A stretch of DNA of 64,000 nucleotides, taken from contig OZ026596.1 of assembly GCA_964020085.1 (NCBI GenBank), forward strand, positions 32,405,722-32,469,721, in the 5' to 3' direction. A program made the translations under genes and the position numbers. Each line of letters starts with the position of its first letter. Positions within the stretch are counted from its first letter, which is position 1. Below, piece by piece: positions 22,456 through 34,400 of this stretch. Under the pieces are notes generated by a model that saw only the letters and a list, made by a program, of their open reading frames with translations, was not told where the DNA came from and searched no databases. This DNA comes from Micromussa lordhowensis. Its lineage: Eukaryota; Cnidaria; Anthozoa; Scleractinia; Lobophylliidae.

Positions 22456-25400
22456 ATGCTGGGCCGGGTATTCTGCAATCGCTCCAACATTTTGGCTATG
22501 AACATACTCTACAATAATTGCCGCAAATCATGGCCCAAGGCCGCCTGTGGGTTCGCGAATGTGTGCGGCGATATCAGCTGTACCATTTGGTTCGCTGTTT
22601 TGGTTCCGCAAATATGGAAGAACTGGAAACGGCGCTCGGTCGAAGGCCTCAGCATTCTGTGGGCTACTGCTAACTTCACAGCCTCCTTAGTGAACTGTTT
22701 CTTCGCTTTTTCAATCACGTTGCCTGCCTATATGTTAATATCGGCGGTGTACATGCCAGTTCTAGAGTGTATAATCCTCCTACAGTTTTGGTTTTACTCG
22801 AAGCATTCTGTTCAGATGAAGATTTTTTATGGAGTAGGATGTTTCCTAACATGGATAATTGTCATTATCTTGGAACTTTTCGTTTATGACGCTAAAGATG
22901 TCCAGTGGCTAGCAATTGTGCTATGGTCCATTGAAACATTTCCTCAGGTAGGCTGAGTTTAAAGTTAATAATTAAGTTTAATTGGTTGAGCTCACGGTAT
23001 TATGGAGGTGACCTAAAGAGAACTACAATATTCATCAGGACGTAACATGTCGATAATTTCAATATTCGATTAAAGTCCATCGTTGTTGATTAAATTTGAT
23101 ACTAATCAATCGACAAATATCGGATGTTGATAAAAATCGATCACACAATTTTTTTGTGATTATCGACTTTGATTGATTTTGATTGATACAACAACCACAG
23201 ACGCAAAGAGAAACAAGGGGCATACAAATTAAACGCAGTGAATTTAGCCAAGAAGAGGGAAATGAGTCCTAGCATCGTGTATTTGTGAAATCTTGGACTC
23301 ATTAAGCACCGATGAGAATAAATTGCTGTGATTTTCTCACATTCTAGTCTAAATTTCGCTCACTCCGTCTCCCGAAGGATCACTTCGAGTTCCCAGGGTC
23401 TCTCATCTTTCCGACTAGAAGAGGCCCTAGGGACTAGGCTGTCTTTCAAGTTATGTTACAGGGCACGAGTTAGCTCAGCAGTCTCAGCAGAGCTCAGCTG
23501 AGACTAATCAATCATTTCTCAAGGTAACTTAAACATTTGTTTCTATAATGAATGACAGACCCCTTGGTTGTTCAGTTTTTTATTCAACTTTATTGCCATA
23601 TGGATTTACTTTAAAGCTGTTTACATTTTCGTGGCCGATTGAAAAATGTGTCTGCATTTTTGTCAATAAAATCGATAATCAGTTGAAAATCTTGTGATTA
23701 TCAACTTTTATCGACAAATTAAACTTGTCAATTGACAATTATTGACAAATATCGAGTATTATCGACTTATGAACTACAATACAATATAATACAATTTATT
23801 AATCAATTCTCCCACAGGGGTTTTTCAGAATCAATTTACATGTAATGTAAGAACTATGTTTTTGATGATCGACTTTGATCTACATGTTACATCCTGTATT
23901 CATGGTTCATGAAAAGTGAGATTTGCAGGTTCATCGTGAAAATAGTCTTTATGTACAATGAGATTCCCATTGTCCCTATTTGTCATAATTACTTCCAGAA
24001 ATATAGCACAGGTACGAGTAAAGGTGCTGTTTGTTTGCATTTTTTTTGTTTAATGTTTCATGTAAGACATCACAAAATGTAAACATTTCGCCACTACTTA
24101 CGAGAAGTAAATTTGAAGTTTTTAAAACAACCACCATTGTAGATGCGAAGTGGTCAGAGCTTTATGCTTCGTTCTTTCTCATATCACTTGATGAAACAAC
24201 TATGCAGCTGTAAAAATCAATGAACCTGTTGAAAAAATAATTTGAAAGGCCATAAGGTATGTGGTTTGTAACGAGTAACATCGATTCGCATTCCATCGAA
24301 TGAGGTTTACAATGTTTATAAACATGTTAGCCTCCTGTGCAGATATGCTTTTGGCCCATTAGACACTCCAGTGCAATAAATATTCGCTGAAGCAAGTGGA
24401 GGAGTGATGGCCTCGTGACAGTTAGTGTGCTTGACTTCGGATTGAGTGGTCCAGGTTTGAGCCCTGGTCCAGGAGATTGTGTTGTGTGCTTTGGCAAGAC
24501 ACTTAACTATCACAGTGCCTCTCTCCACCCAGATGTACAAATGGGTACTGACAAATTTAATGCTGGGGGTAACCCTGTGATAGACTATCATCCCATCCAG
24601 TGGGGAGCAGAAATATTCCCAGTCGCTTCACTCCTCAGTCGCTTCATGCTACAGAAACCAGGATAAGCTCTGGCCTGATGGGCCACTTGAATTGGCTTGT
24701 GTGCAGATTTTCCCTTTAGCTGAAGCAACAGCAGATTCCTTTACTTTTGTTCTTATGACCGCAGCCACGTCAGATCACATGGAGATTACTTAAAAACCAA
24801 CCATTACTATCTCATTTGTGAGGTAGCAAGTGCCAATCAGAAGCTGAACAGGTTCTCTTGGGAGGGATTTTAGAAGTTTCCAAAGTCTATGCAAGTGTTT
24901 GGCAAGAGTCAGTTCACATCTCAGCCTGGTCTGGTCTTTAATACACTCCTTGATAAACCATGTCAATAGTTTTGTTTGTGGTATCTTATGGAAAAGTTCC
25001 AAATTGCAGACTTGCTGCAAGCTTACACATGGCTCAAAAAAGTACCGTCTGGTTGTTCCGGACAAGTAGATTTTCCTACCAGGCAAGTAACTTTTCAGTC
25101 TCACTTGCCCAACAGGCAAGGGCCTCAGCAAGTTGTCTGCCAACTAAATAAAAAAGTAGGCTTGCCCAGGGCAAGCAAAGTTTGAGAGCTGCCTGTCCAA
25201 AGGGAAGCTAGAATTCAAGGTATTTTCGAGTCCTGCTTGATCCAGGATTTGAATGTGGAAGTGGTCTACAAATGTAGGTGTCAACAGATGTTTGTTGGTG
25301 TTAAAAATGTCTGTATACCCACCTGTGCAATAGAGTACAAACTCATCACAACAAAAGCTGCTGCAGTCATTGCAGAATTGGGTACCAGTATTTAGCAATT

Positions 25401-28235
25401 GCAGCAAAATAATGGTAATATTCAATGCAATGGAATTTCTCTGATTCTTGTTATTATTTTGATGCTGATGTGTGATTTTGATGCTGTTGTGTTTTCCTCT
25501 CTGAGATGGAAGTGTACCTCAACCACACACATGAAGTTGCACATCTGTGTTCTTGACCACTGTTAAGGGCAAAATACAACACAATTTCAAAGCAATGACC
25601 ATTGATTTGTTACTTTTGGATTTAGCGGATTAAGGATGCTATTAAAACATGTACCACTTGTGGACCAATCTAGCTAGGCTCGGATGCACACTTGAGTGTT
25701 CAATCAAAAGCAAGGAGTAGAGGGTAAAAATCATAGTAAAGGGCTAAACTCAGCATCAGGCCAGTGGCTCATACAGCTGGAACTTATCCCAGTTTGACTA
25801 GGAATATTTCTACTCCCCCCCCCCCTCCCCCTGGATGAGATGCTAGTCCATTGTGGGGTTATCCCCCTGCATTTAAATTCACTGGAACCCATTTATACAC
25901 CTGTGCAAAGAGAGGCACTGTGAGAGTAAAGTGTCTTGCATGCCCCGTAGAACACAAGGCAAAGACCCCAGCTGCCGGACTTTGCAGCTTGATATGGTAA
26001 AGGTAAAGTCTGCATACAAGCCTAGTGGCTCATCATCTGAACCAAGGTTAACTAAGCAGGTGGATTACTCTACTTTGAACAACACTCTGTTAGCCTAGAG
26101 CTAACAAACCTGTGTCTTATACTTATACTTTGCTCTTGTAAATTAGCTATGAATATTTTCTTGGGGAACCTTAATAGATCGTATTGTATTGCATTGTTTG
26201 ACAACTAGGCCCAATCAAATAACTCAGACTTAAGTATGTGGGGAGCCAGTTGTTATCAAACAAAGTTTATAAAGGAGGCTCTGCTCTGAAGTTCAAACCC
26301 GTATCCTTTTATATACCAAATGGTAACCCTGTCGTGCATATGTACCTTCCAAAGAAAAATTTATTGGTCCTCTGTTTCATGCCTACAGTAGGAACCTTCA
26401 GTTGCATCTCTTATCTACACCTTTTTCATTGCAAGATTTATTTTGAAAAGCCACTAACAGTTTTCCCAACCCTTATCTATACTTCAACTGGTCATTAAAA
26501 TTCCTACCCATTTCTATAGTCCCAACTTGAAAGAGGTACAGGTTTTGGGTGGAGCCGCCTCATGAATTTCCTCTTCTCCACTCCCCCTCCCCAAGGTTCT
26601 TGACAATCTACGTAGTGACAGATCTATATTGAGACTTGTCAGGGGTACACATGAGTGGTTGATGCTAGTTGATGTCAAAGTTTGTCAATTTCAGGTTATT
26701 TTGAACATGCGTCTGCGAACAACAGGTGGTCAAGCCACGTCTTCTGTTGTGCTGACGCTGATGGGCAAAACAACTGATTTCTTGTCAAACTATCTTCTGC
26801 TGTTGCCACCACAATATGTTGTCATGACTTATTTCTCAAGTACTCTGGCTTATATCAATGGAATACAGGTAATAAGTGGCTGGCGGGAAAGTTGATAGAT
26901 TAGTCATTTAACCACTATCCTCTCTGTAACAAGTAGATTGCGATACACTGTATAACAATGTGAAAAGAAACTAACATACAAAGATGTCTGTTACTATTTA
27001 TTGTTAGTCATTACAAAAACTTGGGTCTTAGAACAATAATCAGGGCAAGCAAATTGATGACTAATTTTTTCAATCAATTAGCCTTGTAAAGGGTCACTGG
27101 CGATAAACTTCAACCTGTGTGATTAGCAAAAAATCTTTTTTTATTATTGGCAGGGCGTGGGACTTCATTTCCCGCACTGACGGTGACCTTCTCAATTCGG
27201 AGAGGACAAGGGACACGATTGCAGAGCGCCTTGTAGCTCTAAACTGATACATTTGAACCTTTCAAAAAAATTCTAATCTTGCATTTCTGGCTGGTAGCTT
27301 TATTGATTTCCACGGCTTTTCTCACCAATTCGACCTGGGTAGTTTCTGTAAACCAGACATTTTAATCAGACTGGTTAAGAGTTGCCCATTTGGACAACTT
27401 TTTAATGATTCTTGTTTTAATAGCAAAGCGCGCGAGTGACGTCATGACTCAGACAAGACTCAGACAAACAAACCGGAATGGCGGACAATTTTCCTAAAAC
27501 AGTTTCTAAAACAGCCGGTGTTCTTAAACGCATTTTTTAAACGAAAACTTCGCCTAGATCCCCTCTAGATCTCTCAGAATACGCCGATGTCGTATGAGCC
27601 TCGTAGGGCATAATCATTTGCATTCTATTTTTAGTCCTTGCGCGCTTCGCTATTAACCAATCAAACTCTACGAAGTGTGAGTGGTGTAGTTAGCATGGCA
27701 ACGTACCGCCCACACCTGCCAACATGTGATTGGTAGAATCAAGCACCGAACTTGTTATATGACGGCTAACCTTAATTATTTTTTTATTTCCTCTCAAACA
27801 AAACAGGTTATTTGGTATCCTAAGCAACAACCTAAAAAGACTACAGTCATGCTCACAACGTACGGCAGTCATGACGGTTCCAACGAGGACGCACTTGAAG
27901 CTGAAGATGGTGAACATCTACCGCTGACTGGTGATCCTGAGAGCTTAATAGAGGAAGTAGACAGAGGATCCGTGGAGGAAATGGCTTCCATCTGTACATT
28001 AGTCAGACCAAATTTCGAATTTCGCGCCAGGTTACGCAAAATTCCACGCTGCCAGTTGCTTTTCATTGTGTATCAGCTTCTAGCTCTAGCGGTTTTCAGC
28101 GTTTGCATATGCGTGAACACGCAGTCTGCTTGGGGAATGTTCGCGCCAGTTGCGGTCGCTGTTGTACTGTTTGTTGCGTTTTATATCGGAATTACTGCGA
28201 GGAACAGCAATAGATTTCGGTCCAAGAGGTGGTAG
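22456..28235 (+). CDS. PQ-loop repeat membrane protein, copy 1 (C-terminally truncated chimera)
   Basis: Exons are 22456-22947, 26695-26868 and 27807-28235, GT-AG and all phase 0, giving 364 residues; an alternative start at Met15 (22498) matches the start of copy 2. It has seven predicted membrane helices with two PQ motifs (residues 51-52 in VLVPQIWKNW and 163-164 in ETFPQVILNM), the hallmark of the SLC66/cystinosin-type transporter fold, usually lysosomal or Golgi. An acidic linker and two further helices follow (LLFIVYQLLALAVF and FAPVAVAVVLFVAFY). Compared with copy 2 one base is missing near 28181, and at 28202-28206 the sequence jumps into the neuropeptide pseudogene. The frame ends ITARNSNRFRSKRW and loses the last ~40 residues of copy 2. 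The substrate is unknown. It may still make protein, but could equally be a decaying copy. Confidence 0.75.
24404..24690 (+). mobile_element. tRNA-derived SINE, forward
   Basis: A Pol III B-box-like GGTTTGAGCCC at 24454-24464 follows an A-box-like TGGCCTCGTG about 45 bases upstream. The body has GGCAAGACACTTAACTATC, then CACAGTGCCTCTCTCCACCC and CATCCCATCCAGTGGGG, which recur in reverse complement at 25815-25985. This layout matches widespread tRNA-headed SINEs of invertebrates. Confidence 0.7.
25815..25985 (-). mobile_element. SINE body, reverse orientation
   Basis: CTGGATGAGATGCTAGTCC, then GAGAGGCACTGTGAGAG and AAAGTGTCTTGC, are reverse complements of the 24404-24690 SINE body. The tRNA-like head is not recognisable here. 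Confidence 0.6.
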
Positions 28236-29357
28236 AGCAATTGATAACGGTTCTGGGGGTGGTAGAGCAATTGATTACGGCCGCAGTGGTGGTAGAGAAA
28301 TTAATTACGGCCGCAGGGGTGGTAGAGAAATTTATTACGGACCTCGGGTTGGGAGAGCTATAGAATATGGCCCGAGGGGTGGTAGAGCTTCAGAGTATTG
28401 ACCCAGGGGAGGTAGGGTAGGTGAATATGGTCCCCGAGGTGGTAGATCTCTTTTTTTTATGGTTCTTCGTAGATGGTCCACGCGGTGGATGAGCAATCGA
28501 TTCCGGTCCCAGAGGAGGTAGGGCTGTTGAAAATCGTCCCAGGGGAGGTAGGTTAGTAGCGTTCAGTCCCCAGGGTGGTCGATCTGTGGGTGATGGTCCC
28601 AGTAGAGGCCCTCGTGGGGGAAGGTCTCTGCTCGAGGGTCCACGCGGCGGTCGATCGACTTTGTATGATATCGTTTATGGTCCAAGAGGGGGAAGGTCTG
28701 CAGAATACGACGGTCCCCGTGGGGAAAGAGACCTTGATTACATCTATGGACCCCGTGGTGGTAGAAGCCTGGGTTATGTGGACATTTATGGTCCCAGAGG
28801 GGGAAGAGCCGTTGATTACGCAAGGGCTATTTATTATGAAGCAGGGCCACGCGGGGGTAGGGGTATTGAATTTGAGGTAGGTCCCCGTTGGGGACGAGGT
28901 GTGGAGTATGGACTTTTTAGTGGGCCACGTGGCGGAAGGGTCATCTCTGGACCTCGCGGGGGACGCAGTGCCGCCTACTTTGAAGCTTCAAACGGCCCTC
29001 GTGGAAGACGTGCTGTAGAAAATGGGCCCCGAGGAGGTAGAAGCGCAGTTATTAACTCTATGTCTGGCCCTCGGGGTGGAAGGTCCATCCTATCAGAGGG
29101 TGCCATGTGGACCAACAGTGGAGCTAGTAACACAGGGCCACGTGGAGGAAGGAGCGTAAGCAACAGCAAGGCAGAGGAAGCTGGACCTCGAGGTGGTCGG
29201 AGCACCTCCGAGGATAAAAAAAAGTGAGAAGTGTGAGGCCACCAGCACTACAGCAGTACAGCAGACACTTGCTAAAAAACGAGAGGAAAGAGACTCTAAG
29301 GAGGCAGATGTTGATTTGCAAAAGATCGATAAACAGCTAACAACGTCCAGCTGAGCG
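28206..29357 (+). pseudogene. Headless PRGamide precursor pseudogene
   Basis: From AGCAATAGATTTCGG at 28206 the sequence follows the intact precursor from 18662 onward. Signal peptide, N-terminal region and the first 17 repeats are missing. The first third is badly decayed: repeats read GSGGGR, GRSGGR, GRRGGR and GPRVGR, there is a stop after ASEY (28401), and indels follow up to about 28600. From 28610 to 29227 one frame keeps 12 exact GPRGGR copies plus GPRGER, GPRWGR and GPRGRR. An extra A in the A-run near 29216-29223 then makes a premature stop. Without a signal peptide it cannot yield secreted peptides. It now lies in the 3' part of PQ-loop copy 1. Confidence 0.9.
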
Positions 29358-30749
29358 CAGACTTACTGTGCAGGGTATTGTCCAATTTATAAGGTAAATT
29401 ATTTTACTCCGTTTATATTTCAAATGTATTTACATTGGGTTTCTATGACCGTAAGGGACATGTGATTCATCACCTTTACCCATTAACAAAAGAGTGATTA
29501 GCCAATCAGAACCAAAGAAACTGTCGCTGTAAAGCGTCAGAAAAGTTCTGCTATCAAACAAAGTAGCCTTTGATTTAATCAGGTTTATATCTGATTTTCC
29601 ATGAAAAATAGGTATTATCATTCGATTCATTTTTCTTCCTTTTCATTGGTCGAGACCCCACCACTTGACTTGCACATAACTGCCTACAAATGATGGTCTT
29701 ATCATTCGTACGGTCTTAATGTGTTTTACTGCAAATAATATTCTTCTCGTGCATAATTTTACCACATTCTTGGGTGAAAAATGTCAACGGTGGTAGAATT
29801 GAACTCGGTTATCGCAAAATGTATAATAAAAAAAAAAATTAAAAAAATATCTTCATTTGTCAGTCGCAGATCAGTTATTGGCCTCAGACTTCGGCTTCGG
29901 CAAATAATCGATCTGCTCGGCACTGACAGATCACGATATTTCGCTCAACCTCGTCCAATGATTGTTAAATGCAAGGCACAGAAAAATTGTTTCTAGTATA
30001 GCAAATGCAATTTTGAATAAGTTAGATATGACTATGATGGCTTTTGCCTTGCCTTTGTACATTTTTCTTTGTTTGCTTCTTTTTTTGATCAATAACATTA
30101 GAGAATGTACAGGAATGCCTTGGAATTGTAATAAATTATATGGAGACACAGGAAACGTTATTGTGATATCGCGAGTATCTGCCAGAAAAAGCTTAATAGC
30201 TCTTATCGCAGTTATCAGCGGTTTGACATGCAAACGAGGCGAAAGGGTCAATACTGCATTGTATTGACCCTTTAGCCTCGTTTGTGTGCCGCTCTAAACA
30301 AAGGAATATTTGACAGCGGGCTCAACTCCGATAACAGCTATTCTCCCACAGCGTAACACGACATAGCAATCTAACTGTGATTTTTTTTTCTTTCATTTTC
30401 TTTTCTTTTTAAGGTCAGTGTTCATGGTAATGGCGAGATAAACTGAGCCAAGAGGGATCTACTTAAACTCGTTTGACGTCAAGTTGAATCACGATGAATA
30501 ATATTAAGCAAATAATCAGACCGGTAGAACAGAAATTATATATCCGCACAGTGTAAACTGCTGAAGTGAAGTTGCTTCACCTCAACTTTATAAGGACGAG
30601 AATGAAATTTTTGAATTGTTCAGAAAGGAATGTAACGAGGGTAAAGAAAATTAATAAAATCACAGTAACCAAGTAAGTCACATGATGGTGCTTTACTTTA
30701 TTTTAGAAGGAACAAAAAATGGAAGAATGAGAGCACGAGGCAATGAGCC
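29358..30749. other. Copied 3' UTR and intron of the PRGamide pseudogene
   Basis: Homologous to 19860-21260: donor at 29393/29394, acceptor at 30413/30414, AATAAA at 30653-30658. It has the single-copy form of the 195-bp block duplicated at 20483 and about 100 bases of extra sequence near 30150-30340, including an imperfect inverted repeat around AATACTGCATTGTATTGACC. Confidence 0.7.
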
Positions 30750-30870
30750 AATTGAACAAATGAACCAATGAAAAGCTGAGAAAATGAAACAATTGAACAA
30801 ATGAACCAATGAAAAGCTGAGAAAATGAACAATTGAACAAATGAACCAATGAAAAGCTGAGAAAATGAAA
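30750..30870. repeat. Three tandem copies of a ~41-bp unit
   Basis: The unit AATTGAACAAATGAACCAAT plus AAAGCTGAGAAAATG starts at 30750, 30791 and 30831. The paralogous place in the first duplicate (about 21270-21320) has one copy. Confidence 0.85.
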
Positions 30871-31405
30871 CTCGCGAACGTAAGAGAGAAGAGAGAATGA
30901 AAAACTGAATGATTAAGCGAATGAGATATTTAAGGTTTAACTAGTATGAGTGCATTAACAGATGAACGAATTTTATTCTGGGCTACATCCACTGTCAACA
31001 GCCGCTGTTGAGTGGAATTCTTGTTAGTTGTATGATCGTGTTTCGAACGATTTCGAAAAAAAAAACAATGAATAACTGGACGAATCAACGATTGAATATC
31101 GAAGAAAATGAGAATGATGAATAAATGGAGAAGGAATTAAGCCAATAAACAAAAATGTCGCCTTGGGCAGCAAGGCAACATCAAAGGCTGAGTATTTTTC
31201 ATTGCATGCAGTAATTAAAAGAGCGTTTTAAAATACAATCGCCGTTTATCCTCCACTTTAAGGTACAATTCTTCACTACTATAAGATTTGGTACTCAGTA
31301 ACAAATTGCAAAATGTCCCCTCTGGTTTGAAGCGCAAATCCTCCTCCCCACCCTCGCAATGTTCGCTGTTGCTGCAATTTTTAGTTCCCAAGACCCGCGC
31401 GCGAT
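30871..31405. other. Intergenic before PQ-loop copy 2
   Basis: Partly homologous to the region before copy 1 (for example GGGCTACATCCA near 30980 and GCAAAATGTCCCCTCTGG near 31309) but shortened by loss of the dispersed repeat seen at 21800-22085. No coding sequence is seen. Confidence 0.5.
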
Positions 31406-31433
31406 ACTTCCGGTTTCGTTTTCGAAAATGGCG
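31406..31433 (+). promoter_or_regulatory. Core promoter of PQ-loop copy 2: ETS and YY1-like motifs
   Basis: ACTTCCGG at 31406-31413 and AAAATGGCG at 31425-31433, spaced as in copy 1. The ATG in the YY1-like motif opens a short upstream frame that ends in a TGA overlapping the main start (ATGA at 31460), which could lower translation. Confidence 0.5.
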
Positions 31434-31459
31434 ACTCTCTGGCTGATAACATTTTGGCT

Positions 31460-34400
31460 ATGAACTTACTCTACAATAATTGCCGCAAATCATGGCCCAA
31501 GGCCGCCTGTGGGTTCGCGAATGTGTGCGGCGATATTAGCTGTGCTATTTGGTTCGCTGTTTTGGTTCCGCAAATATGGAAGAACTGGAAACGGCGCTCG
31601 GTCGAAGGCCTCAGCATTCTGTGGGCTACTGCTAACTTCACAGCCTCGCTAGTGAACTGTTTCTTCGCTTTTTCGATCAAGTTGCCTGCCTATATTAGAA
31701 TATCGGCAGTGTACATGCCAATTCTAGAGTTTATTATCCTCGTGCAGTTTTGGTTTTACTCGAAGCATTCTGTTCAGATGAAGCTTTCTTACGGAGCAGG
31801 TTGTTTCCTAATATGGGTAGCTGTCATTAGCTTGGAACTTTCAGTTGATGACGTTGAAGAAAAAGTCCAGTGGCTAGCAATTGTGCTATGGTCCATTGAA
31901 ACATTTCCTCAGGTAGGCTGAGTTTAAAGTTAATAATTTAGTCTAATTGGGTTATATAAATAATAAGATTCTAATGCCTTTGTTCGTCTTGTGGAGAAAA
32001 AAATTAAGGAGGGTTTGTCTCAAGTCAGGCCAACCCAGTCAATCAGTAGGTAATCAGAAATAAGATATATTACACGACGCAGGCAGTCAGGGGGCCAATA
32101 ACTAAAATCAACCAATCAAAATGCTCTATTGCCGGTCCAATATTCTCTAAGTATTGGACCGGGTATAGTCCCGAATGATCCCGCACTTGTGTCCCTTTGA
32201 ACTTGGTTTGTAACAAGTAACCGATTCGCATTCTATGGAGTAAGGTTTCTAATTTTTATAATCATTAGGATGCTGAGACTGTGCAGTACGGAGTGGAAAT
32301 CATCTTTAATTTATGATAACATCATGAGTAACCAACATGTTAGCCTCCTGTGCAGATATACTTTGGCCCATCACACACACCACCTCAATAAACATCAACA
32401 AAAATTCCTGCCAATTCTGGGTTAGCTTAATTAGTCGGGCTTTGAACAACCTGGCCCTGTGTTCTTGACCACTGAGGAGGACAAAATACCCTACAGTTTC
32501 AAAGTAATGACTATTGATTTGTTACTTAGGGATTTAGTGGATTAAGGATGCTATTAAAACATACACCACTTGTGGACCAGTCTATCTTGTTAATGAAAGG
32601 GGAGCTAGGGTCCAATGCACACTTAAGTGGTCAATCAAACGCAAAAAAAGTTTGAGAAGTGGCTGAATTCTGCCCCACTGATTGGCCAGAAAAATTAATC
32701 AGCGGGATGGAAAAACACAACTGATTCAATAAGAACTGGAACTGGTTCAATAAGAATAAGTGCCCAGGGGCTCTTCCGCACTTGAAGTAAACTTTTACCT
32801 GAAAATATTGCATTGTCCCGGCTAGTAGCCCCAGGGTCTCAGGGTCTCCGAGGATGGATCTGAACCAAGGTTAAATAAGCAGGTGACAAATTCCACTTTG
32901 AACAACACTCTGTTAGCCTAGGGCTTATAAACCTTTGTCTTAAACATATACATTAGGTATGAAGATCCTCTTGGCGATCCTAATAAATCTTATTGTATTT
33001 CATTCTACTAAACAAAGGTTAACTTAACCTCTTTCTGACAACTGGGCCCAATCCAAGAACTCTGTGGGGAAGCAGTTATTATCAAACAAAATGTTATAAT
33101 GGAGGCTCTGCTCTGAAGTTAAATTCCTACCGTTTTCTATACCCCCAACTTGAAAGAGGTACAGCTTTTGGGTGGACCCTCCTCATGAATTTCCTCTTAT
33201 CTACTCCCCCCCCCCCCCCCCCCGCCCCATCAGGACTAGTAGCCCCAGGGTCTCCGAAGATGGATCTGAACTCAGGTTAAATAAGCAGGTGACTAATTCC
33301 ACTTCGAACAACACTCTGTTAGCCTAGGGCTTATAAACCTGTGTCTTAAACATATACATTAGGTATGAAGATCCTCTTGGCAATCCTAATAAATCTTATT
33401 GTATTTCATAGAGCTTTTGGGTGGAGCCTCCTCATCAATTTTTTCTTCTCCCCTCCCCCGCTTTGTCAGGTTCTTGACAATCTAAATAGTGACAGATTTA
33501 TATTGAGACTTGTCAGGGGGACACATGAGTGGTTGATGCTAGCTGATGTCAAAGTTTGTCAATTTCAGGTTATTTTGAACATGCGTCTGCGGACAACAGG
33601 TGGTCAAGCCCTGCCTTCTGTTGTGCTGATGCTGATGGGCAAAACAACTGATTTCTTGTCAAACTATCTTCTGCTGTTGCCACCACAATATGTTGTCATG
33701 ACTTATTTCTCAAGTACTCTGACGTATATCAATGGAATACAGGTAATCAATGGCTGGAGAGCATGTTCATAGATTAGGTCATTTAGTCATTACAATCCTC
33801 CATAAGAACAAATTGGTGACAATACATTTGCATGAAAACCTTAGCAACACTTGCAAAAATGCACAGAAAAGTTCTACAACCTTGAAACCTAGCATACACT
33901 ATTTTGTTAGTACATGGCCATATTGCAAAAATATGACTTCCCTTGTGCCTCACAGGCTGTGTTAGGTTCACAAGGTGTTGTGGTAAAATGTATAGCCCCC
34001 ATCTTTTTTCCTTCCCTCCATTTGATGTATCTTCATTGGAACATATTTAAACTTAGCAGATAATTTTATTACTTACAAGAAGTAGATTGCAACACTCTGT
34101 ATAACTGAAAAGAAATTGTAACATACAAATTAAAGATGTCTAATACTAATAAAACAGTAATCAGGACAAGCAAATTGATGACATTTTTTCAATCAACCAG
34201 CCTTGCAAGGGACCGCTGGCGATAAACCTCAACCAGTGGGACTAGCAAAAAATCTTGTTATTATTGACAGGGCGTGCGACTCTCTGCTGTCCTTCCTAAT
34301 TTGGAGGGGGCTAGGGACAAGATTGTAGAGAGCCTCCCAGCTATAAAATATACATGGAAACTTTTAAAAGAATTCTGAACTTGCATTTCTCATTGGTAGC

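Larger units (their letters stand above)
22948..26694. other. PQ-loop copy 1 intron 1, repeat-rich
   Basis: This intron is 3.7 kb against 1.7 kb in copy 2. The extra length is repeats: AT-rich TCGAT-containing sequence at about 23049-23770, and two SINE copies (24404-24690 and 25815-25985). No gene is supported. Confidence 0.55.

Noticed and set aside
24400..24480. Possible genuine tRNA gene
   Set aside because: The A- and B-box-like motifs are present but no cloverleaf can be folded, and a SINE body follows.
24415..24666. 83-codon open frame in PQ-loop intron 1
   Set aside because: It lies wholly inside a tRNA-derived SINE.
27421..27480. CRE (27437-27444) and AATGGCGGAC in PQ-loop copy 1 intron 2 as an alternative promoter
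   Set aside because: Motifs alone, not present in copy 2, and in probable repeat sequence; not enough to call.
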